This document shows positions 34,925 to 46,775 of a stretch of DNA of 64,000 nt, piece after piece (position 1 is the stretch's first letter; each line of letters opens with the position of its first letter). Source of the DNA: Phyllostachys edulis. Taxonomy: Eukaryota > Streptophyta > Magnoliopsida > Poales > Poaceae. Under the pieces are notes generated by a model, which saw nothing but the letters and a program-made list of their open reading frames with translations, had not been told where the DNA came from and searched no databases. Both the position numbers and the translations under genes were made by a program. Where the stretch lies: positions 64,136,195 through 64,200,194 of the forward strand of contig CM070562.1 of assembly GCA_036346405.1 (NCBI GenBank), written 5' to 3'.

Positions 34925-37900
34925 TGTAACATCCCAAAGTCCTGTTACCAAATTTAAAATCAATAAAATATTACTTTACTGGATTTTCTGAGTTTTAAAA
35001 GAGTTTTCATGTTTTTCTTGAATTTCGTAGATTTTAAAAGCCAGAAATAAAATTTATTAAGTTTTTTGGGTTTATCTTGGATTTGAAGTTAAAAATAAAA
35101 TTTTAATTAATCTCTTAAATTTTCTCGAATTAAAAAGGTTTTCCTATTTACCGAAATTAAAACTAAACTATGTGCAAAAATAAAAGCCACGAAATAATTC
35201 TATTAAGTTCCAAAAATAACATCCCAAATTTCCATTTCTAGTTTAAAAATAAAATTTAATTCTTTTCCTTGAGTTTTCTAAATTTTCGTATTTTAAAAAG
35301 ATTTTCCTATTTATTCTAAAAGAAAAATAATTTATTTGCAAAATTAATACCAATGTTAAATTAGAAATATTTTATTTAAGTCCAGAATGTCTCAGGGAAT
35401 TTCTGTGAATTTTTCCATTATTTGTGGACTTTATTTACTATTTTCTAAAAGCTAAATTGATTTAACCCATTTCTGGAATCAGTAAATCCAAAGAAAGTCA
35501 GAAAATGCCTTTAGGCCGAATCTCTTCGGCCCAATCCTTTTTCTCACATGCGCCGACCCATTTCTCCAGCCCATCCCGCGTCTCACCCCTCCCTCTCTCC
35601 CTCTCACCTCCAGGTGGACCCCACCTATCGACGTCTCCTCCCTCCTTCTTCCTCGCGAGCGCAATGCCCGCCGCCTTCGCCCCCAGGTGCCCCATGCCCA
35701 GAGCACCACTGCCCCTGCAGCCCACGCTCTCGCCACCTACCCGGTGCCACCACTCACCACCATCCCGCACCGCTCACCTCCCCTTCCTCCCTATTTAAGC
35801 CGGCCACCAACTCCCTCCTCCCTTCCTTTTCCTCTCCCCTCCCTATCCTTCCTTTTCCCTACGCCGAAGCAGCCTGGAGCCGCGCCGCCCACCTTCTCCT
35901 CTTTCTTCTTCACCGTCGGCTATGCTGCCTCAATGCCGAACCACCGCTCTGGTGATGCCTCGGTGCCCTAGTCGCATCATCTTGCACCCCTCCTCCTCCT
36001 CTTTATTTCCCCCTCAACCTCCTCTTCCCACCCCCGCCATGCTCGCTGTTGAAGCCACTCGTCCGAAGCTTGCTCCGCCGCCGATTGCGCCGCCATCAAA
36101 GGTCCTCCACCGCCAACCCCTCCACCTCCGGAACCGCCTCGCCGCGTTCTACCTCGGGCTCTCCTTGCCTTCGCTAGAAGCCCACCAGAGCTCCATCGCC
36201 TACTTCGACCGCTACCACTGCCCCCTTTGTCCTCTCGCCACCGATCGTCTCTTTGCACATCACCACCGAAATGGTGAGCCCTAGATTCCCCTTGCCTCCC
36301 TCTCCCTTTTAGTACCACAACCGAACATCGCCGTGGCACGTAGCGCCGGCGAGCCCGTTGTAGAGAGCCGCTGCACCGGGTGCTGATACGGCCACTCAGG
36401 TGGTGCCACATGGCGCACGCATCAGCGCCACATCACCACCCTCCAGCCACGTCCTCGCCGTGTGGCAGCCGCGTGGAGCCCGTGTCAAGACGATCACCGC
36501 CATCATTTTTTGTAACCGGGTCTCTGATGGACTCTTTGACCCAGTGGTGGACTTGGTCCATGGCCGTAGGGCCCACATGTCAGTGGCTCAAGCCACTTTT
36601 CCCTTTTAAAAATAAATTCGGCTGAAATGAAATTCATGTGCTGACGTCAGCATGACGCATTAATTTGATTTCCTTTGGAAAAATAATTCAAAATTCGAGA
36701 AATTTCCATTTCATCATTTCATGAGATTTCAAACTTCCGATAGTTCGTTCTCCTTCGTTCGAGCTCCGATTCAAGCCATTCAAATTTCTAAATTTATCTA
36801 AAATCAAGATATAGCTATCTATACTGAAATTATTTAATTTGAACTTTATTTGAATAATGTTTGAATTGGCTTATTTGAAGAGTTAGATTCTCAAGCATAT
36901 GTGTAAGGCAAGTTACATCCTTTGATCATATTTGAATTCCAGTATTGAAAATTATTTAAATTCTGTTTTGAACTATTACTACATGCTTATTTATATTCAG
37001 TTATTTAAATTCCTATTTTAAATTATAGTTATTCCCAATACCTTTATATAGCCAAATTTTGCTATTAAATTAGCCATTCTTTGATACCATAGTTAAAATC
37101 TAGTTGGTACATTAGTATAAACTAGAACATGTTGCAAAACTTTATGCTTAGTCAAGGCTTAGCCCAAAAATATTTAATTTGGGGAAATTAGCCAAAAATT
37201 CAACTATGATTTGAAAATGATACTATGGTATTATATTTACCATAGAAATTTGTAAAATGATTTAACTTGGTAAATAAAATTAAAAATTAGTTTGGACTTG
37301 GGCGAAATTAATGGATGTTTGGATGGTGCATGTTGATGCACAGGATCGAGTCATTTTTATGATCGAGGCCTAGGGGTTACTTTGGAAAGTTACCTAAGTC
37401 AGTTAAGGACCGGTCTTTGAGCCACATCTTGCTAAGCCCCACCGTAATACCACAAGTCCTGTGTGGGCAGAACTTAGCTAAATAATTTGCAACATTCCAC
37501 TATAGTTGCGCCATCCGGTTACGTGGGTGTCATTATGACCTAATTTTATATATTCCCACATGGCGTAAGAGGGGGCTTAAATCCGACGGGTTTCTATCCT
37601 TAGGAAGCGAAACCTTAGCGAGACATAACTACGATTGGAACGACGCATTGTAAAGGCCTTGTGATATCACTTAGTCATACACTCTCGGAAGTGTGTCAGA
37701 TGGACATTATAAGATAATTATCTCTTGTGGGTAAAGTTGTACAACCTCTGTAGAGTGTAAAACTATTCGAATAGCCGTGTCCACGGTAATGGACATGCTG
37801 AGCAAAGCCACTCAAAGTTAGACTTTGGTTTTGATTTCAAAACACTTTATCAAACGATTCTTGGATAGTTTATTCAATTGGAAAATTGGGCAAGATGCCA

Positions 37901-38436
37901 TGTGATAGGAGGGTATCCTTCTCTACTCTTGTATGAAGGTTATCTGACTATAAAACTTGAGAATTTAGAAAATAAATTTTAGTTATAGAATAACTACTTT
38001 GGAACTTAGTACAAATATTGAAAAAGAAACATTGCTTTATGCACAATCAACCATATAAGCCATCCTTTGTTATACCCTTATGCATCATAATCTGTTATTG
38101 GGTGTAACTTGCGGAGTACATTCATTTGTACTCACCTTGCTTAATAAATTGTTAATCAGGAAAGGAGTATTACGAGGAGGATGAGAAATTGGACGACTAG
38201 GCTATGCCCCCAGATGATTGCTTGTGGCGAATCGTGTGGCCTACCTTATTACTTTTGTTTCCGCTGTATTATACTCTTGGATTTATGCCCCTTTTGTAGC
38301 AACTTGAATTATTATGAATGAATCGCGTATTATGCTTTTGCTATCATTGTTGTTTGACTGTGTACACTAGCTACTGATCACGGGACTAGTGTTGAATACA
38401 TAGAGGATCTAGAATCCTCCGCTCCCGGGTCCGACA
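34925..38436 (+). mobile_element. Solo LTR (TGTAAC type), 3.5 kb
   Basis: Starts TGTAACATCCCAAAG, ends GGGTCCGACA, with exact GTATT duplications (34920-34924, 38437-38441). It interrupts the leader of the gag-only element. A GC-rich part (35540-36560) has a TATTTAAG promoter at 35792. The AT-rich body has the shared core at 37734-37805. The end and core closely resemble the LTR at 22477-25659. The proline-rich open frames in the GC part have no recognisable domain. Confidence 0.88.
35792..35799 (+). promoter_or_regulatory. Putative TATA box in solo LTR
   Basis: TATTTAAG within a C-rich stretch (CTCC repeats). It probably marks the LTR promoter. Confidence 0.4.
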
Positions 38437-39028
38437 GTATTGTTCATCTGTGCGGAACTGTTCATGCGTGCATGTATTGTTCACCGAGAGTTCATGTCGT
38501 ATGCTACAAGGATTCCTTCAGCCGAATCCGTTTGAGATAGTTTCAATCTATAATTTTTGGAGTTTGATTTGGATTGAATCTATAATTTCTGGAGTTTGAC
38601 TCGGATTTATAGTCCTTGCTGTGTGCAAAAGGACTTCTCATCCAAATTCTTTGAACTGAATTCAATCTTTAACTCTCGAGTTTGTTTGGATTACTGTTCA
38701 TGAGTGGTACTATTCACGCATGCGGTTACTGTTCACCGAGCCCATGTGCTGCTATGAAACCCTAGCCGGCTTTCTCTTTTGAGCTTATTATCCTTTGTGA
38801 GCCAATCTAGTTATTTGTGGAAACCTTTGATCCTAATCAAGACTAGCTATTTGGTTGCTTAGGGCTGCACATTAATTTGCAATTATTTGTTGAAAACCAA
38901 GAGTTGGTACTTTGAGAAAGCTCCCTGATTTGAGTTCTTAAGTGTTCGCCTATTAGCAAAATAAAAAGAATAAGAAAAGAAAAGAGAAAGAAAGAAAGGA
39001 AAAGGAAAAAAGAAAAGAAAAGAAAAAG
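38437..39028 (+). other. Leader of the gag-only element, second part
   Basis: Non-coding. It contains repeated TGTTCA words (38441-38490 and 38696-38726) and two near-identical copies of TTTGGATTGAATCTATAATT-like sequence near 38545-38590. It ends in a purine-rich A/G tract (38959-39028), the target of the next insertion. Confidence 0.6.
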
Positions 39029-39417
39029 TGATACGGGGGATGCTCGATCTTCATGACGTAGGATCGATGATAACTTTGGATCCGTGCAACTTGACGAACC
39101 GATGGCGTCAACCACTATCAAAACAGCAACCTGCGACAAAAGAATTCACCCAACCATACGCTCATGATCCCATCTACCCGACCACACAAAGTAGACGTGT
39201 CGCTGCTCCTGCAAAACACAAGGAATCACAAGAACAACAAAACGGCACAACAGATTGGAACTCCCTATTCTAGTGGGGGAAATATTGCTCAAACCCTAAC
39301 ATAAAAACTATATTGATATCTGAAAAATATAGCGTCGTTTCCCCACCCCAAGACTAAATACATCTCCCTATATATCCTCTAGGGCCAGCTGGCTAAGGAA
39401 CTGAACCCTTCTCGGTT

Positions 39418-42400
39418 ATAACATCCCAATTTTCTGAGCTTTAAAAATCCTTTGAATAGTTAGTAGGGAGAAAATTCACCATTTGGATTTATTTGAATTT
39501 AATTCAAAAGCTTAATATTGTACCTTGAGTGTCAAAACAATTTAATATGACTAAAGTCAACATGAACAATGGTCAAAACTTTTTTTTTTGGATTCTATGT
39601 GCTTGGATATATTTTCTAGATTTTTCTAGAATTTTTCCAAGTTCATTTGCTAATTTTTATTGCTTATTTTAATTCTCGGTATTTTCTAAAAAGGAAAAAT
39701 CATTTAAAATATCATATTTAGCCGGGCAATTCCTTGCCCAACTTCCTTCCCTGCGGCGAGGATCGCCATGCCCAATCATGCCCTTCGCTCAATTCCACTC
39801 CCTCGCGTCGGCGTTCGCCTCCGTCCGCCAACGCGTGGGCCCGCTCCTTTGTCTCGCTGCCGGGTGGACCTGCCACTGCGTCGTCATCCCCGAGCCGGTT
39901 TCTTCCTCGCGAAGCCATGCGCTACATTCGCCATTGTCGCGCCTCCGAGCTTCGTCTGACAATAGCGTGAACGGTCCCGATTCTTCGCGCGGACGAATCC
40001 ATCTAGAAGCGTTATCTCTCCCGTACCGTCTTGGTTCAAATTTGAATTCCGAATCCCTCTCCATCTCCTATTTCCTAGCGAGCTCGTTTCGGTTTGTTTT
40101 AATCTTTGTCGCCAAAACGCCGCCCTGGTCATCCCCGACTCCTATAAATAGCCCCCGAGCATCGCACCGCCACCCGCACCAAAACCCCTCAAGCTATTAC
40201 ACCCCTTAAGCCCTAGCGCCACCGTAATTCCTCATCTAGGGTTTTCGGCCGAGCTTCTTCATCTTCAAATTGTGCCGCCGTCTTTGCCACCGCGTCGTCT
40301 TGGAGCACACCAAAGGGTCCGCCGTCGCACGGGCTACCTCCAGCGACCATCCATGCCGCTGAAACCTTACCGGAGCTCCCATCCGACAAAAGCCGTAGCA
40401 CCTCGTCGCTTCAAGCTCGACGCCGGCCATCTCTGACGACCTCAGGTGCTCAAACTGGTGCCCACCTGTGTGCATTAACCCCCCCTCTACCTGATGCGAC
40501 ATTCACTCCCGTCGGCGAGCAGCCATTCACCGTTGTCGGGGGCGTCCGAGCCTTCGCTGCCGTCGATCCGACGTGGCCTTGCCGCATCAGCTGCCACCTC
40601 TCTCCTTTGCGTGTGTGTCAGCCAGTGGGCGCCCACGTGTGTGCCACGTGTGTGCACGCGTGGCAGACCCCGCCCACCCCGATTCCGAGGCTCGGTGAAC
40701 CACGTTCACCGTGAGCCGTGAGACTGACGTGTGGGTCCCATCTGTCAGGATTTTCTTTTTATTTATCTTTTCCAAAAAATTCTTCGCTGACCTCATCCTT
40801 GCGCAGTATTCCGACTTTTCTATTAAGAAATAATTCGAGAAATTCGGATGAATCCTATTTTAGGGTTATTCTTCGGATTCAAACTTCCAATGCTCATATC
40901 TTTCGCATCCGAACTCCAATTGAGCCCATTCAAATTTATAAATTTGTCTAAATTCAAGATCTATTTATCTGAGATTTTTATTTAATTTTTGGAGTTTGTT
41001 TTGCTTCTGTTATTTATTTATTTTGTTTGTTTGCTTCGTTTGCCAGTAGACGTCGATACTTCGGAAAGGTTTGAAGAAGAAGGAGCACCTCAAGATCAAG
41101 ATCAATACCTAGACCTTTTCCAAGGCAAGCTATACCTTTGACCATCTTGACTCCCAGTTTCTAAAATTACTTTGATTCAAATTACTGCATTTACTTTAAG
41201 TATTTATTTAAATGCTTTTGGGTGTAGTTATTAATCCAAATTGTTATAACTTCCTTGTCTACTTGATATGTCATGATCTTTTGTCACCCTAGATTGGTTT
41301 GTTTAGTTGGTAATATCGTGGTACCAACGTGGGTTGGTTAGATGCGATTAGATTGCTTAGCCATGCCACGAGTCATTATTTCATGTAAGTTGCAATTATC
41401 AACTTGACTAAGTGACTATGAAACTATGTGATAAAACTGTGCATACTGTGTGCTATTACTCGTGATGGCATGTGTTGCACTTAACCAACTAGGTGGTAAA
41501 AGATTTGGACTGAGGCAAGGGGGTGGATACTGTGTGAATTGGTGGACTGTGTGAACTGTGTGAATGGGAATATTAATCTGCGTAGCATAGTTAGAATATG
41601 GAAGTCTTGCCTTGATCAATTAAGGACTTAACTTTATGCGCCATTGAACTGAGCCTTACTGTATGACCAAATGCCTGTTATGGGATGGGTCTAACTTAGT
41701 AAGTTATGAATTCTTGACATTGATTGCTTAGGCAGTAGGTTAGGCTATGTGAAGGGTGGAGGTGTGTGCTACCAAGTAGTCACATCGCGGGACGGTTCGC
41801 CACTTCCCTGTCCAACAGTGTGTGTCGTACCAATCGCTGTGTATAGCTTGTTGTGACGGTTTGTAAGCACATTGGGAGTGTCAATGTTGAGATGAAGTTT
41901 CCGAAAAGTTTTGTTATGATTAGTGCTTGCAACACTAGTTGTATCTTGTGGGTAAAGTGTACAACCTCTGCAGAGTGTTAAACAATCTATTCGAATAGCC
42001 ACGTCCGCAGTCATGGACATGCTCGGGGATTTCACACGAGGGGTAGTTTTCATAAAAACTTTGGGAATGGAGTTGTGTGATCTAAATCATATGGCTATGT
42101 GAATAACTTGTTTAGGCTATGTGTCTTTGTGAAATCAAACTGATAAATTATTATTGTCTATTTGTTTTGAATTATGCTTTCAATCTATTATTCATATTCA
42201 ACTGCAAATGTTGTATTTCTGCAAAAGAACCACATAAGCTATTCCTTTGGAATAAGCCTGCATGTATATTTGCATTTATGTGGTATGGCTTGCGAGTACG
42301 GTTGTGTACTCATGCTTGTTGTAAAACATGCAACAGAAGAGGAGGAGTCATCGCCTGCATTTGAGGAGGAGTTCATCGAAGGTGCTTGATCGTAGGGTCT

Positions 42401-42674
42401 TGATCCCAGTCGGTTGCCTGTGGTGAATTGATGGGATGCCGTTGTCGTTTCTGTTTCCGCTGCTATTTATTTCTTTGTCAGCCCTGTGTGGCTTAATAAA
42501 TGTAAACTCGACCATAAGGTCAAAACCCTATTTGTTAATCAAATTATTCGTTTATGTTATTAATCGCTTGTTTGGATCGATATTTACCTATGTTGACACA
42601 GTGTGCACTAGTGTGATCCTGAACTAGTGCATTATACACAGAGGGTCCAGAATTGTATTTTTGGGTCCCGCCAG
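39418..42674 (+). mobile_element. Solo LTR (TGTAAC type), 3.3 kb, deepest insertion
   Basis: Splits the 3' LTR of the CRM-like element. The flanks match the unsplit copy at 44310-45057 (CTCGGTT joined to CCATCCATTGG). Flanking 5-mers are CGGTT and AGGTT. Termini are altered (ATAACATCCC at the start, GGGTCCCGCCAG at the end). It has a GC-rich part (39725-40700), a TATA box at 40143 and the shared core at 41945-42025, which place it with the other TGTAAC LTRs. Confidence 0.82.
40143..40150 (+). promoter_or_regulatory. TATA box in solo LTR
   Basis: TATAAATA followed by GCCCCCGAGC, about 720 bases into the LTR, after the GC-rich part. The best-formed promoter among the solo LTRs here. Confidence 0.5.
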
Positions 42675-43209
42675 AGGTTCCATCCATTGGTTTGGTCTCA
42701 GAGAAATAAATTACAACTGCCCAGTACATGGCTTGGCCCAATACATGCCATCTTTTGGTTCGGCCAATCACATGCCATCTTTTCTCTTTCTTTCTTTATC
42801 TTGCCAATACTTTATTTCTTTCCTTCCTTGTGGCGCATGCACAGGCAGCATGCATGCATCCTTGTGGCGCATGCACAGGTAGCATGCATGAGCACTCCCA
42901 TGCAGCATGTCCATGCAGCCTCTTCTTGGTCTTTGGCGCATGCATGGTGCAAGCTCTGCTTCCATGCGGCCAGCACATACACATCCACATGAACTTTTCT
43001 CTTGGCATCTTCTCCCAAATATTCTTCTCGGGTCCCAAAGTCTCCTCACGCACAAACCTGAGAACAATTAAAATACTAGTATGAGGTAGTAACCAGTTCT
43101 CATGTAAATTTAAACCAAATTTAACTAGGAGTGAGTTCACCTGTTGATTAATCTTTTTAGCTCGTGCTCATATAATCGGTCCAATTAGGATGTCCTCATC
43201 ATCCTTCCC

Positions 43210-44309
43210 CTCTCGAAAAGGAGTCGTCCTCAACTCTGATTCTTCCGGTCCAAAGAACGGTGACAAATCAGCAACATTGAGTGTAGAACTCACAACATAA
43301 TCATCTCCCAGAAGCTCTATCTTATATGCATTGTCATTAATCTTCTCAAGTACTTTGCATGGACCATCTCCTTGGGGCATCAACATGGACTTACGCTTGT
43401 CCAGAAAGTGTTCTTTGCGTAGATGCACCCAAACCAAGTCACCTGGTTCAAATAGCATCTTCTTTCTTGACTTCTTCGCCTTCTCAGCATAGAGCATGTC
43501 TTCTTTTTAATTTCTTCTTTAGTCTTGACATGAATTTTCTTCACATATTCGGCATGTTTTGACGCCTCTATATTAGCATGTTCATGTAGCGATAGTGGCA
43601 GCAAATCAAGTAGCGTGATTGGTTTGAAACCAAACACCAACTCGAATGGGCATAATTGAATAGTAGAATGAACCACCCTTTTATACGCAAACTCCACATG
43701 CGGTAAACAATATTCCCACTCTTTGAGATTCTTCTTGATCATCGTTTGTAGTAGCATTGAAAGTGTTCTATTCACCACCTCCGTTTGTCCATCCATTTGT
43801 GGGTGACAAGTTGTTGAGAATAGTAACTTTGTCGCAAGCTTGGCCCACAAAGTCTTCCAAAAGTAGCTCATAAACTTGATGTCACGATCTGAAACAATTG
43901 TCTTTGGCATGCCATGCAATCTTACAATTTCCCTGAAAATCAAGTCAGCTACATGGGACGCATCGTCGCTTTTGTGAGAGGGAATAAAATGTGCCATTTT
44001 AGAGAACCTATTCACAACTACAAAAACTGAATCCCTTCCCCTCTTAGTCCTAGGTAGTCCTAAAATAAAGTCCATACTAATATCCTCCCAAGGTACACTA
44101 GGAACAAGAAGTGGAGTATATAAACCATGTAGATTAAGTTTAGATTTCGCTTTGTGGCATGTCACACATCGCTGTACAAACCTTTCGACATCACGCCTCA
44201 TTTTAGGCCAGTAAAAGTGATCGCTCAACATCATGAAGGTATTTTCTCTTCCAAAGTGTCCCATCAATCCACATGTATGAGATTTCTGCAATAAAAGCAA
44301 AACCACAGG
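43210..44309 (-). pseudogene. CRM-like integrase with C-terminal tail
   Basis: The minus-strand frame shows HHCC zinc-finger residues (SHTCGLMGHFGR ... CVTCHKAKS) and the catalytic core with the Asp of ISMDFILG, the Asp of IVSDRD and the Glu of GQTEVVNRT. A tail with FEPGDLVWVHLRKEHF and GPCKVLEKINDNAYKIEL follows. One frame change near 43500 separates core and tail; otherwise the core is open and all three acidic residues remain. It starts abruptly inside the zinc-finger region because the rest of pol was deleted. The polypurine tract (GAGAGGGGAAGGA on the minus strand) is at 43202-43214. Confidence 0.9.
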
Positions 44310-45057
44310 CGTGTCGCTGCTCCTGCAAAACACAAGGAATCACAAGAACAACGGAATGACACAACAGATTAGAACTCCCTATTCTAATGGGGGCAATATT
44401 TCTCAAACCCTAGAATCAAGAATATATTGATATCTGAAAAATATGATGTTGTTCCCCCACCCCAAGAGTAAATACATGTCCTTATATATCCTCTAGGGCC
44501 GGTTGGCTAAGGAACCGAATCCTGCTCGGTTCCATCCATTGGTTTGGTCTCAGAGAAATAAATTACAACTACCCAGTACATGGCTCGGCCCAATACATGC
44601 CATCTTTTGGTTCAGCCAATCACATGCCATCTTTTCTCTTTCTTTCTTTATCTTGCCAATACTTTATTTCTTTCCTTCCTTATGGCGCATGCACAGGCAG
44701 CATGCATGCATCCTTGTGGCGCATGCATAGGCAGCTTCCATGCATGAGCACTCCCATGCAGCACGTGCATGCAGCCTCTTCTTGGTCTTTGGCACATGCA
44801 TGGTGCAAGCTCTGCTTTCATGCGGCCAGCACATACACATCCGCATGAACTCTTCTCTTGGCATCTTCTCCCAAATATTCTTCTCAGGTCCCAAAGTCTC
44901 CTCACGCACAAACCTGAGAACAATTAAAATAGTAGCATTAGGTAGTAATCAGTTCGCATGTAAATTTAAACCAAATTTAACTAGGAGCGAGTTTAACTGT
45001 TGATTAATCTTTTTAGCTCATGCTCGTGTAATCGGTCCAATCGGGATGTCCTCATCA
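44310..45057 (-). repeat. Truncated 5' LTR of the CRM-like element
   Basis: 748 bases matching 39196-39417 plus 42675-43201. The last 167 bases of the LTR (equivalent to 39029-39195) are missing together with all sequence up to the integrase. Confidence 0.92.
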
Positions 45058-45269
45058 AAAAGAGAAGAAAAGAAAGTGGTGGACGAAACACATACATTGG
45101 TTGAGCACATTACCATCTCTTGTGTATTCATTACTGTTTTATGCAATCTTATGCCCTAGATATTCATTACAACAAGCTAGTTCATTTCTATAACTTTTGC
45201 AACACGAGCTATTTATTCTCCACTTATATCTTGTTAGCTCAGTCCTTGGTTGAATTAAGTTACATCAAC

Positions 45270-45311
<42 letters not shown>

Positions 45312-45647
45312 GCCTTGATCTTCACTTATATTATACATACATCAACTATTCACTGAATTCTAGTTTGGATTTTTACTTATCGAACAAAATTGTAGAATTT
45401 AGATTGTTTATGACATACACTATACCTTCCAAGCTCCACATATTATCGTGTTAGTGCAATTGCTTGACCGTGAACTCGCTTAACATCACCTTTGAGTTGA
45501 TCCATACCACCCAAGTGCGAGGTACTCCACAATTCAACATAGGGTGAGTAAGAATTTCAGTGGTAAGGAAAGGTGATGTGAGGTTGAGAGAGAGCTACAT
45601 ATTTTACTAATCCATTATTGTTTCTTGTTGTTTTTGCACTACTAACC
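45058..45647 (+). other. Leader of the gag-only element, third part
   Basis: Non-coding sequence before the gag ATG. It holds a (GT)19 microsatellite at 45273-45310. No gene is seen. Confidence 0.7.
45273..45310 (+). repeat. (GT)19 microsatellite
   Basis: Uninterrupted GT dinucleotides, 38 bases. Confidence 0.97.
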
Positions 45648-46474
45648 ATGGCAGATTACAACTATGTGGAACTTTCTTTCTACGGAAGTTATGATCCGAA
45701 TCAGTACCTTGAGTGGGAAGGACAAATGGATAAGTTGATTAAATTTTAGAAGCTTCCCACAACACAAGAGGTGATGAGACTCACTAGAGAGTTTGAAGAC
45801 TATGCTTATAGTTGACAACAATTCATTGGGAAACTACTTGTTACATCTTGGTTAGATTTAAATAGGATCATGAGAAGAGAATTTGTATTATCATCTTATG
45901 AGCAAGATCTACTTCACCACTTGGAGAGCATTACACAAGGGTCGAAAGTTGTTCAAGAGTATTACTTTGTGCTAGAAAATGCAATGCGTCATGCCGGTAC
46001 TACTAGTACATTTAAACAAAAGGCATACTTCAAAGGGGGTTTGAATTATAAGATCATTGCTGCACTTAATCATAAATACTTTAGTAGTATGCAAGAACTT
46101 GTAATTTGTGCTCTTGATGAAGAGGAGAGGATGTGTAATTCCACCATATGTGAGCGGTTGAGAGCGTCCCAATTAATAGTGTGAGAGATACGCCAACAGA
46201 AAAATGAGAGGTTGACAATGAATTGGAGTAGTTGAACGTTAAACAAAACAAGGATGAGGAGAAAACCATAGATGGAGATGGGATACTTGCTGCCCCATTG
46301 TTACATCATGAAGAAACGCTATCTACAACAATTGCAACAATCGAGGAGGATGTGAAAGGTAACAATAATGGTGTTGAATTGGTAGTTTGTGAAGAGATTA
46401 TGAGTAATAGTGATAATTCTTATGCTCAATTGGAAATTCTACGTGTTGAATTTGATATGCTTAGTGTACATAAT
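45648..46474 (+). pseudogene. gag of the non-autonomous element, N-terminal part
   Basis: ATG at 45648 (MADYNYVELSFYGSYDPNQY). The pattern WEGQMDKL, LTREFEDYAYS, MRREFVLSSYEQDLL, QGSKVVQEYYFVLE and FKGGLNYKII is that of the gypsy/chromovirus gag domain (retrotransposon gag, PF03732-like). In-frame stops are at 45748-45750 and 45814-45816, the latter where tryptophan is expected, and the frame ends at 46184. An acidic region (46232-46474) follows in a second frame and continues at 51045 beyond the insert. No zinc knuckle is seen. Confidence 0.78.
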
Positions 46475-46554
46475 TGTGACGACCCACCCTGTGATGCACC
46501 ATAAGAGGTCCGGGAGGATCTTTTTTTTTACACTGCGACGCCACCACAGAGAGG

Positions 46555-46775
46555 AGTGATAGCACCGCTCGGTACACTCCCGAGGAGGTCTGCCAGGACC
46601 TCCCAGGAGGTCTTCAGGACCTCCTGGAGGTCTTGGTCCGCCACTGACCTCCCAGGAGGTCTTTAAGACCTCCTGGAGGTCTTGGCTCCCAACCCCTCGG
46701 TAGCGCCTCCAGGTACATCACTAGAGAGGTTCGACAGGACCTCCCAGGTTAAGTCTCGTAGGACCTCTTGGAGGT
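46555..46775. repeat. Hairpin-forming GACCTCC/GGAGGTC cluster
   Basis: Inverted pairs such as GACCTCCCAGGAGGTC and GACCTCCTGGAGGTC recur at least six times, each able to fold on itself. They lie near the end of the minus-strand solo LTR. Confidence 0.85.

Larger units (their letters stand above)
39029..45057 (-). mobile_element. CRM-like chromovirus deletion derivative
   Basis: A minus-strand element with exact AAAAG duplications (39024-39028, 45058-45062) in an A/G tract. On the minus strand it starts TGATGAGGACATCC and ends CCCCGTATCA. The right (5') LTR, 44310-45057, is cut short and joins integrase sequence directly at 44309; primer site, gag, protease, RT and RNase H are gone. The left (3') LTR is complete (39029-39417 plus 42675-43201, 916 bases) but split by a solo LTR. 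The integrase resembles centromeric retrotransposon (CRM/RIRE7-type) integrases from memory. The centromere link is not tested. Confidence 0.85.

Noticed and set aside
38950..39028. A/G-rich tract as a polypurine tract
   Set aside because: It has no LTR of matching strand after it. It continues beyond the insert at 45058, so it is a simple repeat that served as target site.
42627..43140. Histidine/cysteine-rich frames at 42627-43140 and 44597-45003
   Set aside because: They are in the two LTR copies of the CRM-like element, caused by GCATGC-rich sequence, and overlap on both strands.
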